A stretch of 64,000 nt of DNA, taken from the NCBI GenBank assembly GCA_963829545.1, contig CAWHIX010000009.1, forward strand, positions 1 through 64,000. Reading direction: 5' to 3'. Below the pieces are notes generated by a model. The model was not told where the DNA came from. It searched no databases and saw only the letters and a program-made list of their open reading frames with translations. The position numbers and the translations under genes are program-made. Position 1 is the first letter of the stretch, and each line of letters begins with the position of its first letter. Origin of the DNA: JAXGXJ01 sp963829545 (GTDB lineage Bacteria; Actinomycetota; Thermoleophilia; RBG-16-64-13). Shown in pieces: positions 55,515 to 64,000 of this stretch.

Positions 55515-57038
55515 CGCCATCCGAGCCCGACCCGCCGCCCGAGACCCAGGAGGAGTGGCCAGTTCCCCCACCGCCGGGCGAGAAACCGGCCAGTGGTCCC
55601 GCCGCCGGTGCACGTGATGGCCCCGGCGGACGACATGCAGCAGACTCAGCATCTTCAGACGCAGCCCATCGGAGCCGCTTCGCCCCCCGAGAAGAAGGGC
55701 GGACACCTCTGGCTTTGGATCGTCGGCGGCATCCTGGCCGCGATAGTCATCGTGGCCATCGTCCTGGGAGTGACTCGGGATAGGATGGTGGAGGTCCCCG
55801 ATCTAACAGGACTCACTCTCCCCCAGGCCGTGACCGCCCTCAGCGACGCCGACCTGCGATTGGGCGACGTGAGCTACACCTCCCAGGTCCCGGCCGGCAT
55901 GGAGGAAGGACAGACGGTCGCCCAAGACCCCGCGGCTGGGACTGAGGTGGACCTGGAGTCGGCCGTGGGCGTGCTGGTGGCCGGCAAGGCCGAGATCGAG
56001 GTCCCTGAATTGATCGGACTTACGGCCGATGAAGCCACGCAGACACTGGAAGGCGCCGGCTTCAAGGTGAAGACTGTGGAGGTGGAGAACGAGGCCGAGC
56101 CGGGTACGGTCGTGGACCAGTCACCGGCGGCGGGCAGCATGGTCACCCCCGGCTCCGAGGTGACCATCGTGGTCTCGGCCGGCAAGACCGTGACTCTGGT
56201 GCCCAACGTGGTGGGCATGAGCCAGGAAGAGGCTACCGCAGCCCTCCAAGAGGCCGGTTACCAGGTCCAGGCGAAGGGCACCTACGACGAAGAGGCGGAA
56301 GATGGCATCGTCATCGGCCAGTCCCCTGAGGGGGGCACCGCTGCGGATCCGGAGACACGGGTCGACCTCTACGTGTCCCAGGGCAAGAACCCCGAGGCCG
56401 AGGTACCCGACGTGGTGGGGATGAGCGAGGCAGAGGCGGCGGAGGCGCTGCAGGCGGCGGGCTTCGAGGCCGTCCCCGGGGCGACCTTCAGCGACACCGT
56501 CCCCGCGGGCCAGGTCATCAGCCAGGATCCGGAGGCGGGGACGACCGCCCAGCGCGGAAGCGGGGTCGCTCTGATCGTGTCGCAGGGGCCCATACCGCCG
56601 GAGACCACGACGGTGCCCGACGTGATAGGGAAAACGGAAGCCGAGGCCGCAGCGACCCTACAGGAAGCCGGATACTCGGTGGCCATCGCCCGGACTTACA
56701 GTGAGGTCGTCCCGTTCGACCTGGTAGGCATACAGGCACCGGTGGGCGGGAACGTCACCGAACCCGGCATTACCGTGGCCATCCTGGTGTCCGACGGCCC
56801 GCGGCCGGCCGAGGAGTTCGTCATCGTGCCCGACCTGAGGGGTATGACCCTCGAGGAGGCCTCGGCTGCACTCGATGAGCTAGGACTCGAGGTCGTGAGC
56901 TTCGAGTTCTTCACTGAAGTGGCACCTGCGGGAGAAGTGGCGGCCCAACTTCCGCCCCCCGAGAGTTCTGTGGCCCCTGGAGCGACGGTGCTTCTGCTAA
57001 TCTCCAAAGGGCCCTACGTACAGGTGAACCCGCTCTAG
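55463..57038 (+). CDS. Membrane protein with six PASTA domains
   Basis: ATG 55463 (GGAGGAAAC before it) begins an acidic Pro-rich cytosolic tail (residues about 1-45), crossing a frame change near 55595. Then comes a single transmembrane helix (HLWLWIVGGILAAIVIVAIVLGV), followed by six consecutive PASTA repeats. Their starts are VEVPDLTGLT, IEVPELIGLT, TLVPNVVGMS, AEVPDVVGMS, TTVPDVIGKT and VIVPDLRGMT, about 67-70 residues each. PASTA domains bind peptidoglycan fragments. Unlike PknB-type kinases or class-A PBPs, no catalytic domain is attached, so this is a stand-alone sensor, anchor or scaffold outside the cell. Confidence 0.9.
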
Positions 57039-57050
57039 AGAGGAGTCAAG

Positions 57051-57410
57051 ATGGATTTATGGGACGTGATGTGGTCGATGATGGTGTTCTTCTTCTGGTT
57101 CATGTACATATGGATGTTCATCACCGTCTTCGCCGACATCTTCCGCCGCAACGACATACACGGCTGGGCTAAGGCGGGTTGGCTGATCTTTCTCATCTTC
57201 ATCCCCCTGATCGGAGTGCTCGTCTACCTCATCGCCCGGCCGAAGATGACCGCGCAGGATAAGCAGATGATCGAAGAGGCTCAGCAGAAGCAGCGTCGCG
57301 CCGCCGGCTATTCGGCCGCCGAAGAGATCGCCAAGGCCCAGGGGCTCAAGGATTCGGGCGCCATCACCGAGGCGGAGTTCGAGGAACTGAAACGCAAGGC
57401 GATGGCCTAG
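57051..57410 (+). CDS. SHOCT-domain membrane protein with PLDc_N-type helices
   Basis: A 119-residue protein. Two helices (MVFFFWFMYIWMFITVFADIFR and AGWLIFLIFIPLIGVLVYLIA) form the phospholipase-D-N-terminal-like pair. A charged helix and the SHOCT ending EEIAKAQGLKDSGAITEAEFEELKRKAMA follow in outline. Function is unknown; SHOCT tails may mediate oligomerisation. GAGAGGAG lies before ATG 57051, 12 bp after the PASTA stop. It is a paralog of the protein at 63226. Confidence 0.85.
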   Translation: MDLWDVMWSMMVFFFWFMYIWMFITVFADIFRRNDIHGWAKAGWLIFLIFIPLIGVLVYLIARPKMTAQDKQMIEEAQQKQRRAAGYSAAEEIAKAQGLKDSGAITEAEFEELKRKAMA

Positions 57411-57432
57411 CCCAGGGGTCCGCAACACACTC

Positions 57433-57470
57433 CCGAGGCCGGGCTGGTGCGTGCACCACCCCGGCCTCGG
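57433..57470 (+). terminator. Strong bipartite hairpin terminator
   Basis: Eleven-base stem CCGAGGCCGGG with complement, plus an inner six-base stem TGGTGC/GCACCA. 23 bp after the SHOCT gene stop. Confidence 0.75.
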
Positions 57471-57535
57471 TCACCGCAGTCTCGCGCGGGACATCACGGG
57501 CGCCCTGAGTAGGCCACTGATAGAGGAGGACGATG

Positions 57536-60267
57536 ATGGCCGGTACAGCCGAGCACCTGCGTTTGCAGCAGGTCAGGGAGCAGAGCGCCCCTTGGCGCAA
57601 GTGGGGTCCTTACCTGAGCGAGCGCCAGTGGGGAACGGTCCGCGAAGACTACAGCGACGGCGGCGATGCCTGGAACTACTTCACTCATGATCAGGCCCGC
57701 TCTCGCGCCTACCGCTGGGGCGAGGACGGACTGGCCGGCATCTCCGACGACAAGCAACTCCTCTGCTTTGCCCTCGCCCTCTGGAACGGGGTCGATCCCA
57801 TCATCAAGGAACGGGCCTTCGGACTCACCAACAGTGAAGGCAACCACGGGGAGGACGTAAAGGAGTACTACTACTACCTCGACTCCACCCCCACCCACTC
57901 GTACATGAAGTATCTGTACAAGTATCCCCAGTCCGCCGTTCCCCTACGGCGATCTAGTGCAGACCAACGCCTCCCGCGGGCGCGGAGAGCTGGAGTACGA
58001 ACTCATCGACACGGGAGTCTTCGACGACGACCGCTACTTCGACGTCTTCGTCGAGTACGCAAAGGCTGCGCCCGAGGACCTTCTGATGCGGATCACGGCT
58101 CACAACCGCGGTCCCGACCCCGCGACCCTCCACCTGCTCCCCACACTCTGGTTCCGCAACACCTGGTGGGGAGCCCCTGACAACGAGGAGAGACCTCGGA
58201 TCAAGGCTCTTTCATCAGCGGCCGGCACCGAGTACCTCGAGGCCAAGCACCCCGAGCTGGGCACGTATCGCCTGGTCTGCTCAGGGACGCCCCGGCTCCT
58301 GGTGGTGGACAACGAGACGAACGAGCAGCGTGTCTTCGGCACGCCCAATCGCTCGCAGTACGTCAAAGACGGCATAAACGACTTCGTGGTCGCGGGCGCG
58401 GAGGACGCCGTCAATCCGGCGCGCGAGGGCACTAAGGCGGCCGCGCACTACCAGGTCACAGTCGCGCCGGCGAGAGTCGGCCTCTATCCGTCTGCGTGCT
58501 CAAAGCCGGTGAGGGCAGCCCTGTCGCCGGCCTTGCCGTCAACGAGTTCGACCGTCTCTTCGCAGCCCGCCAAGCGGAGGCCGACGAGTTCTACGCCTCG
58601 CTCACGCCCCCCGACTCTCGACCGGGACGGGGCCATGGTCATGCGCCAGGCCCTAGCGGGGATGCTGTGGACCAAGCAGTGCTACATCTACGACGTCAAC
58701 AAATGGCTGCGGGAGCGCAGCGCGGGGGGAGCAGCAGGTGCGCGGCCCGGGGGTCGCAACTCCGCCTGGTTCCACATGGTCAACCAAGACATCATCTCCA
58801 TGCCCGACAAGTGGGAATACCCCTGGTTCGCCGCCTGGGACCTCGCGTTTCACACCATCGCGCTCTCCATGGTCGACCTCGATTTCGCCAAGCAGCAGCT
58901 CGAGCTGATGCTGCGACGAGAACTACCTCCACCCCAACGGCCAGATCCCCGCCTACGAGTGGGACTTCGGCGACGTGAACCCGCCGGTCCACGCTTGGGC
59001 GGCCGACTTCATCTTCAATCTGGAGCAGGAGAGCGCCGGGCAGGGTGACATCGCCTTCCTCGAGCGCATGTTCGTCAAGCTGCTCATGACCTTCACCTGG
59101 TGGGTCAACCGCAAAGACCGCAACGGCAGCAACGTCTTCGAGGGCGGATTCCTCGGCCTGGACAACATCGGCGTGTTCGACCGTAGCGCGCCCCTACCCA
59201 CGGGCGGCTACCTGGAGCAGGCCGACGGCACGGCCTGGATGGCCTTCTTCTGCCAGAACATGCTCTCCATTGCCGCTGAAGCTGGCCCTCAACAACCCGG
59301 CCTACGAGGTGCTGGCCTGCAAGTTCTACGAGCATTTCCTGTGGATCGCGGGCGCCATGGACCGCATGGGCGAGCACGAAGACGAGATGTGGGACGAGGA
59401 GGACGGCTTCTTCTACGACCTGCTCCGCCTGCCCGACGGCTCCGCCACCCGTCTCAAGGTCCGCTCCATGGTGGGACTGCTCTCCCTGTGCGCCAGCACG
59501 GTCTTCCCCCATGAAGCCCTCGAGAAGCTGCCCAAGTTCAGAGAGCGCGCCGTCTGGTTCACGCAGAACCATCCCGAACTCATGGCCAACATCGTCTCGC
59601 CGGCGGTGCGCAACGGCAGGCATCTCCTTTCGCTGTTGGACGAGTCGAAGCTGCGCAAGGTGCTCGCGCGGCTCCTGGACGAGGACGAGTTCCTCAGTCC
59701 CTACGGCATCAGGTCGCTTTCCCGCTACCATCTCGAGCACCCCTACGTCTTCAACGTCGAACGGTCAGGCATTCCGAGTGAACTACCTTCCCGCCGAGTC
59801 CGACAGCGGGATGTTCGGGGGCAACTCCAACTGGCGCGGTCCCATCTGGTTCCCGACCAATGCGCTGCTGGTGCGCGCGCTTCTGAACCTATACGCCTAC
59901 TACGGAGATGACTTCACGGTCGAATGTCCCACCGGCTCCGGAGTCCAGGCCACGTTGTTCGACGCTGCCATGGAGATCATGAAGCGGTCTTCGGCCATCT
60001 TCAAGCTCGACGCCGAGGGCCATAGGCCTGTGTTCGGGTCTGCCGAGAAGTTCCAGAACGACCCCCACTGGCGCGACTACATCCTCTTCTACGAGTATTT
60101 CCACGGGGACAATGGCGCCGGCATCGGCGCGAGCCACCAGACGGGGTGGAGCGGGTTGGCAGCGCGCTTCCTGCGCATGTCGTCCACCCTCACGAAGGAG
60201 GCCGTCTACAGCGGTCAAGCCATGAAGAAGCTCGCCTTACACCGCGACGGAGGAGCAGGAGGCATGA
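57536..60267 (+). pseudogene. MGH1-like (GH63-related) glucosidase, frame-broken
   Basis: Large cytosolic glucosidase of about 900 residues, of the mannosylglycerate-hydrolase-like family. Fragments in order: WGPYLSERQWGTVREDYS, FGLTNSEGNHGEDVKEYYYYLDSTPTHSYMKYLYKYPQ (in outline), then HNRGPDPATLHLLPTLWFRNTWWG. Then come NSAWFHMVNQDIISMPDKWEYPWFAAWDLAFH, the catalytic-domain FGDVNPPVHAWAADF, and GMFGGNSNWRGPIWFP near the end. Frame changes fall near 57945, 58485, 58600, 58915, 59275, 59765 and 60235. A final shift gives TATEEQEA and TGA at 60265-60267, overlapping the next ATG. ATG 57536 is chosen over 57533 for spacing to GAGGAGG. Confidence 0.82.
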
Positions 60268-61811
60268 GCGCGACCGAGGTGAGATCGACGTCCATACCGG
60301 GGCGCAACCCCTCCCTCTACCAGGTCAACACCCGTACCTGGCTGGCGAGCCCTTTCCGAGCAACTGGGTCGTCAGGCCACCCTCGACGACGTGCCCGACG
60401 CCGACCTCGACGCCTGGGCGGCGACTGGCTTCAACCTGGTCTACTTCCTGGGCGTCTGGCAGACGGGTGCAGCCGGGCGCGCGGTGTCGCGCGCCAACCC
60501 GCAGTGGCGTGAGGAGTTCCAGCGGGTGCTTCCCGATCTCACCGAGGACGACATCTGCGGATCGTGCTTCGCCATCACCGGCTACACGGTGGCCGAAGAA
60601 CTTGGTGGAGACGAGGCACTCGAGCGTCTGCGCGGGCGCCTGAATATGCGCGGCCTGAAGCTGATCCTGGACTTCGTACCCAACCATACCGCTCCCGACC
60701 ACCCCTGGGTGAACCTGCACCCGGAGTACTACGTCTTGGGCACGGAGGAAGACCTGGCCCGCGAGCCCCAGAACTACAGCCGGGTAGGGGACGCTGTGCT
60801 GGCGTACGGCCGCGACCCCTACTTCGACGGCTGGCCTGACACCTTCCAGCTCGACTACGGTAATCCTGCTGCTGCGGGAGGCCATGCGCACCGAGTTGCG
60901 CAAAGTCGCCGACCGTTGCGATGGGGTGCGCTGCGACATGGCCATGCTCGTCCTGCCCCAGGTCTTCGAACGCACCTGGGGCATACAGACCGAGCCCTTC
61001 TGGCCGGACGCCATAGAGCGGGTGAAGGATGATCATCCCGGCTTCCTGTTCATGGCCGAGGTCTACTGGGACCTGGAGTGGGAGCTCCAGCAGCAGGGCT
61101 TCGACTACACCTACGACAAGCGATTGTACGACCGCTTGGTGGAGGGATGACGTCCCCCACCTGCGCGACCACCTGCGTGCCACCCTGGACTTCCAGGAGC
61201 ACTCGGCGCGCTTCCTCGAGAACCACGACGAGCCCAGGGCCGCCGCCACCTTCCCGCCGGAGAAGCACCGGGCGGCGGCAGTCATAACCTTTCTGTGCCC
61301 GGGGCTGCGTTTCTTCCACCAGGGGCAACTGGAGGGGGCCAAGCTCCGACTCCCCGTGCACCTGTGCCGGCGCCCGGTCGAGCCGGTCGACGAAGAACTG
61401 GCGGCCTTCTACCGGTCGCTCCTGCAGTGTCTGAGCAGCCCCGCGGTACGGGCCGGGTACTGGCACCTCATCGACTGCCAACCGGCCTGGGAGGGCAACT
61501 GGACCGACGATTGCTTCGTGGCCCAAGCCTGGAGAGGTGACGAGGGCACCAGATTGGTCGCCGTGGTCAACTTCGCGCCCAACCGCAGCCAGTGCTACCT
61601 GCCGCTGCCCTTCAGCGATCTGGGAGACAGGCGCTGGGTCCTCAAAGACATGCTAAGCAGCGCCACCTACCGTCGGGACGGTGAAGGACTGATGTCGCCG
61701 GGACTGTACCTGGACCTGCAGCCCTGGGGCCATCATCTGTTCGAACTGCTACCGGCCGCGGACGGGCAGGCCGACTGCGGCGGTGACGAGGCTGCCGGAG
61801 AACCGGCGTGA
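60264..61811 (+). pseudogene. GH13 alpha-amylase-family glycosidase, frame-broken
   Basis: About 515 residues of a TIM-barrel alpha-glucan or sucrose-type enzyme. ATG 60264 follows GGAGGAGCAGGAGGC. All four GH13 regions can be read: ILDFVPNHTAPDHPW (I), CDGVRCDMAML with the nucleophile Asp (II), FMAEVYWD with the acid/base Glu (III), and LENHDEPRAA with the NHD (IV). The frame changes near 60365, 60870 and 61150. The C-terminal beta domain (LVAVVNFAPNRSQCYLPLPF) is intact. It belongs to the cytosolic GH13 branch that lacks a signal peptide, and shares an operon with the glucosidase and G6PD-like gene by 4-base overlaps on both sides. Confidence 0.85.
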
Positions 61812-63167
61812 TCGACCGCATAGTCTTGTTCGGGGCGACCGGCGATCTCACCGCCCGGCTGCTGCTGCCCTCTCTCGCCGTGCTGCTGCAGGATGGCAAG
61901 GTTCCCCCGGACCTGACCGTCCTCGGCCTGGCGCGCTCACAGCATGACAGGGAGTGGTTCCGCGCGGACATGACGGCTGCCCTGGAGAGACACGCTGCCG
62001 GAGTCGATCCCCTGGTGAGAGAGAGGCTGGTGCAGGCTCTCGACTACCGACCCATCGACGTGACCGCTGCAGAGGACGTCCGGGAGGCTTTGCGCGGCCT
62101 CGACCGCCCCGCGCTCCTCTATCTGGCTCTAGCCCCCCATCTTTTCGAGCCCACGCTCCTGGCCATCGCCTCGGCCGGTATCCCGCCCGGAAGCGCGATC
62201 GCCGTGGAGAAGCCGTTCGGCGACAGCCTGGCCTCGGCGGTCCATCTGAACGCGCTGCTTACGCGAGTACTTCCCCACCACGACCGTGTTCCGCGTCGAT
62301 CACTTCCTCAGCGACGGGCTGGTGCAACAGGTAGTCGCGCTGCGCTTCGCCAACCGCTTCTTCGAGCCGCTCTGGAACAACGGGCATATCGAGCGGGTGG
62401 ACATCGTCTGGGACGAGACGCTGACCTTGGAGGGCAGGGCCGCCTACTACGACACGGCCGGAGCGTTGAAGGACATGCTCCAGAACCATCTGCTCGAGGT
62501 CCTGGCCATCCTGGCCATGGATCAGCCGGCCAGACTCGACGAGCCTTCGTTCCGCGACGCCCGGGTGGCCGTCCTACGAGCCATCCCGGCCATGTCTCGG
62601 GAGGAGGTGCGGCAGCGGACGATCAGGGGCCGTTACGTCGCGGGAGACATCCAGGGACGGATGGTTCCCTCGTATGTGGACGAGCCGGGAATAGAACCGG
62701 CCCGGGATACCGAGACTTTCGCTCAGGTCACGCTGGAGGTAGCGAACTGGCGCTGGGCTGGAGTACCCTTCACGCTGAGGTCAGGGAAGGCCCTAGACGC
62801 GGACCGCGGCGAGGTGGTGGTCACCTTCAAGGGAGTACCCGACGCCGCCCACCGGACCCGAGCTCTGCAGTCCAACGTGCTGCGCATGGGCTTGATGAAG
62901 CCCTCGGTGCGCTTGTCGGTCAACCTGTTGGGAAGCGACTTCGCCATCCATACCGACGAACTCGAGATCTCCTCCCTGCCCGAGGGCCGGCCCGCCTACG
63001 CCAACCTACTCCTAGCCATGTTGAACGGGAACGCCACGCTCACCATCCGCAATGACGAGGCAGAAGAGTCGTGGCGCATCATGGAGCCGGTATTGAAGGC
63101 CTGGGACGAGGGCGCAGCCCCTCTACTCGACTATCCGGCCGGGTCCGCCGGACCCGTGACAGAGTGA
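61808..63167 (+). CDS. zwf: Glucose-6-phosphate dehydrogenase-like protein with altered active site
   Basis: About 452 residues when joined across one frame change near 62270. The NADP-binding FGATGDLT motif opens the protein and is followed by AIAVEKPFGD. The signature that in G6PD reads RIDHYLGKE is here RVDHFLSDGL: the His is kept but the Lys that binds the substrate phosphate becomes Asp. The second conserved block AYYDTAGALKDMLQNHLLEVL and GKALDADRGEV follow. Either the enzyme works on another sugar or it is impaired. ATG 61808 overlaps the GH13 stop. The operon suggests glucose release from glucans feeding NADPH production. Confidence 0.87.
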
Positions 63168-63196
63168 TGGCGCGGGCCCCGGGGGCCCGCGCCATC
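63166..63196. terminator. Terminator between convergent operons
   Basis: Thirteen-base perfect stem GATGGCGCGGGCC with complement and a five-base loop, beginning at the G6PD-like stop. Confidence 0.78.
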
Positions 63197-63225
63197 GACT
63201 AAGGTCGCAGCGCCGCAGCGGGTGG

Positions 63226-63570
63226 TCAGCTAAGCTTGGCCTTCTGCGCGGCGAACTCTTCCTCTGTGAGATGGCCCGCTTCCTTCAGTTGGGCGAGTGT
63301 CTCCAACTGCTTGGTGGTGTCGGCCGGAGCGGCGCCCTCGACGCGTTCGCTGTATTCGTGGCCGGGCGGCTTGGGATGGGTGACCAGGTAGATCAGCGTC
63401 CCGATGAGCGGGAGGATGATGACCAACAGGAACCAGCCAGCCTTGGCCACTCCTCTCATGTCGTGCCTGCGGAAGATGTCCCATATGGTGAACGACCAGA
63501 TCAGGAAGAGCGCGATCCAGATCAGCAGCAGAAAGAAGAAACTGAGGAAGCCCATAGTCGAAGTTTCCAT
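63226..63570 (-). CDS. SHOCT-domain membrane protein with PLDc_N-type helices
   Basis: A 114-residue paralog of the protein at 57051. Helix 1 (SFFFLLLIWIALFLIWSF), IWDIFRRHDMRGVAKAGW, helix 2 (FLLVIILPLIGTLIYLV) and a SHOCT tail (QLETLAQLKEAGHLTEEEFAAQK) match it block by block. ATG 63570 follows AAGGAAGG. It is cotranscribed with the DUF7144-like gene 12 bp upstream. Function unknown. Confidence 0.85.
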   Translation of the reverse strand: METSTMGFLSFFFLLLIWIALFLIWSFTIWDIFRRHDMRGVAKAGWFLLVIILPLIGTLIYLVTHPKPPGHEYSERVEGAAPADTTKQLETLAQLKEAGHLTEEEFAAQKAKLS

Positions 63571-63582
63571 ACCCAGCCTTCC

Positions 63583-63972
63583 TTACTTACGCGTCGGGGC
63601 CTTGATGAAGGCCGCCAGCATGACGAAGTACATAACCACGAGAATGATCGACCAGATCGGGTAGTAGGGCAGCATGAAGAACTCCGAGATCATCGCCACG
63701 GAGGCGGCGATGATGCCCACGACGCGTCCCCATCGCTTGGCCTGCAACGCAGCGTAACCACCGAAGAGAAGCAGGGCGCCGATGATGACCCACCACACGG
63801 CGAGTCCCGTGATATCCACGAGCACGTAGCCTTCGTAGCCCTGCATGATCCACTCGTCTCTGAAGAGGCCCGTGATACCCGAGATAAGCTTGAACGCTCC
63901 GGCTATCATCATGAGTATCGAGCCGAGCATCACCCACGGACCCCACTTCCCGCCGTCCATTCTCCCCATCAT
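63583..63972 (-). CDS. DUF7144-like four-helix membrane protein
   Basis: A 129-residue protein with helices GPWVMLGSILMMIAGAFKLISG, GLAVWWVIIGALLLFGGYAAL, VGIIAASVAMISEFFML and IWSIILVVMYFVMLAAFI. The GxxMxxxGxFxxIxG opening and LPYYPIW turn match the DUF7144 family of actinobacterial membrane proteins. Function unknown. ATG 63972 follows AAGGAGG. It is the first gene of a pair with the SHOCT protein. Confidence 0.75.
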   Translation of the reverse strand: MMGRMDGGKWGPWVMLGSILMMIAGAFKLISGITGLFRDEWIMQGYEGYVLVDITGLAVWWVIIGALLLFGGYAALQAKRWGRVVGIIAASVAMISEFFMLPYYPIWSIILVVMYFVMLAAFIKAPTRK

Positions 63973-64000
63973 GAGCGCGCCGCCTCCTTGTTCGCCAACC

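Overview
This is a GC-rich chromosomal window with dense, mostly short-spaced bacterial genes on both strands. The gene mix points to a deep-branching or environmental actinobacterium. Features supporting this are the Ku/LigD end-joining pair, DUF4239, PASTA, SHOCT and DUF7144-type membrane proteins, and a phosphatase with an N-terminal four-helix membrane domain. Rubrerythrin, an anaerobic sulfatase-maturating radical SAM enzyme, a LarA-type racemase, DUF169, DUF1847 and a B12/radical SAM enzyme suggest anaerobic or microaerobic life. I cannot name genus or species. No tRNA, rRNA, CRISPR array, integrase or transposase was seen.

Layout: 0-3 kb, a frame-broken transglutaminase-like gene and an MFS transporter preceded by a run of 23 C. 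3-8.4 kb, an EcsC-family gene, then ligD and ku (minus strand), then rubrerythrin. 8.5-11.9 kb, a minus-strand operon of a methyltransferase, a B12-binding protein and a FtsX/LolD-type ABC exporter. 12-18.6 kb, cyclophilin, DD-carboxypeptidase, a YidB-like protein, a B12/radical SAM enzyme, a lipoprotein, a 48-residue membrane peptide and a MalY-type lyase. 18.6-24 kb, DUF1847, MBL hydrolase, quinone-oxidoreductase-like MDR, a malate/lactate dehydrogenase (Ldh2) and a LarA racemase. 24-36.7 kb, a catabolic-looking island: TetR regulator, two CocE/NonD hydrolases, a solute-binding lipoprotein, an isochorismatase-like amidohydrolase, an ornithine cyclodeaminase-like enzyme, a nitroreductase, two Rid proteins, an MBL hydrolase and DUF169. 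36.8-40.5 kb, membrane and stress-type proteins plus a K+ channel. 40.6-52.1 kb, a phosphatase/membrane fusion, the sulfatase-maturating enzyme, an M20 peptidase with an AbgT transporter, an AI-2E exporter, a Cys-type sulfatase and a SulP sulfate permease. 52.7-57.4 kb, small membrane proteins, META and PASTA proteins. 57.5-63.2 kb, an operon of a large glucosidase, a GH13 enzyme and a glucose-6-phosphate-dehydrogenase-like protein, followed by two small membrane proteins.

The most interesting observation is a local regulon in the 24-30 kb island. Three promoters, each a recognisable -35/-10 pair with 17-bp spacing, carry the same 14-bp near-palindrome TGAG-N4-CACTCA at or just after the expected transcription start. 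One lies beside the tetR gene and drives hydrolase 1. The other two lie back to back and drive the binding protein and hydrolase 2. Together with the isochorismatase, Rid and nitroreductase genes, this resembles the lower part of a Rut-like amide/pyrimidine route without the oxygenase RutA. The substrate is unknown.

Many genes are split by single-base frame changes while their protein similarity continues across the break. These are concentrated at 0-2.4, 48.8-50.2 and 57.5-62.3 kb. I read most of them as consensus/assembly indels and annotate the full gene extent, stating where the frame changes.
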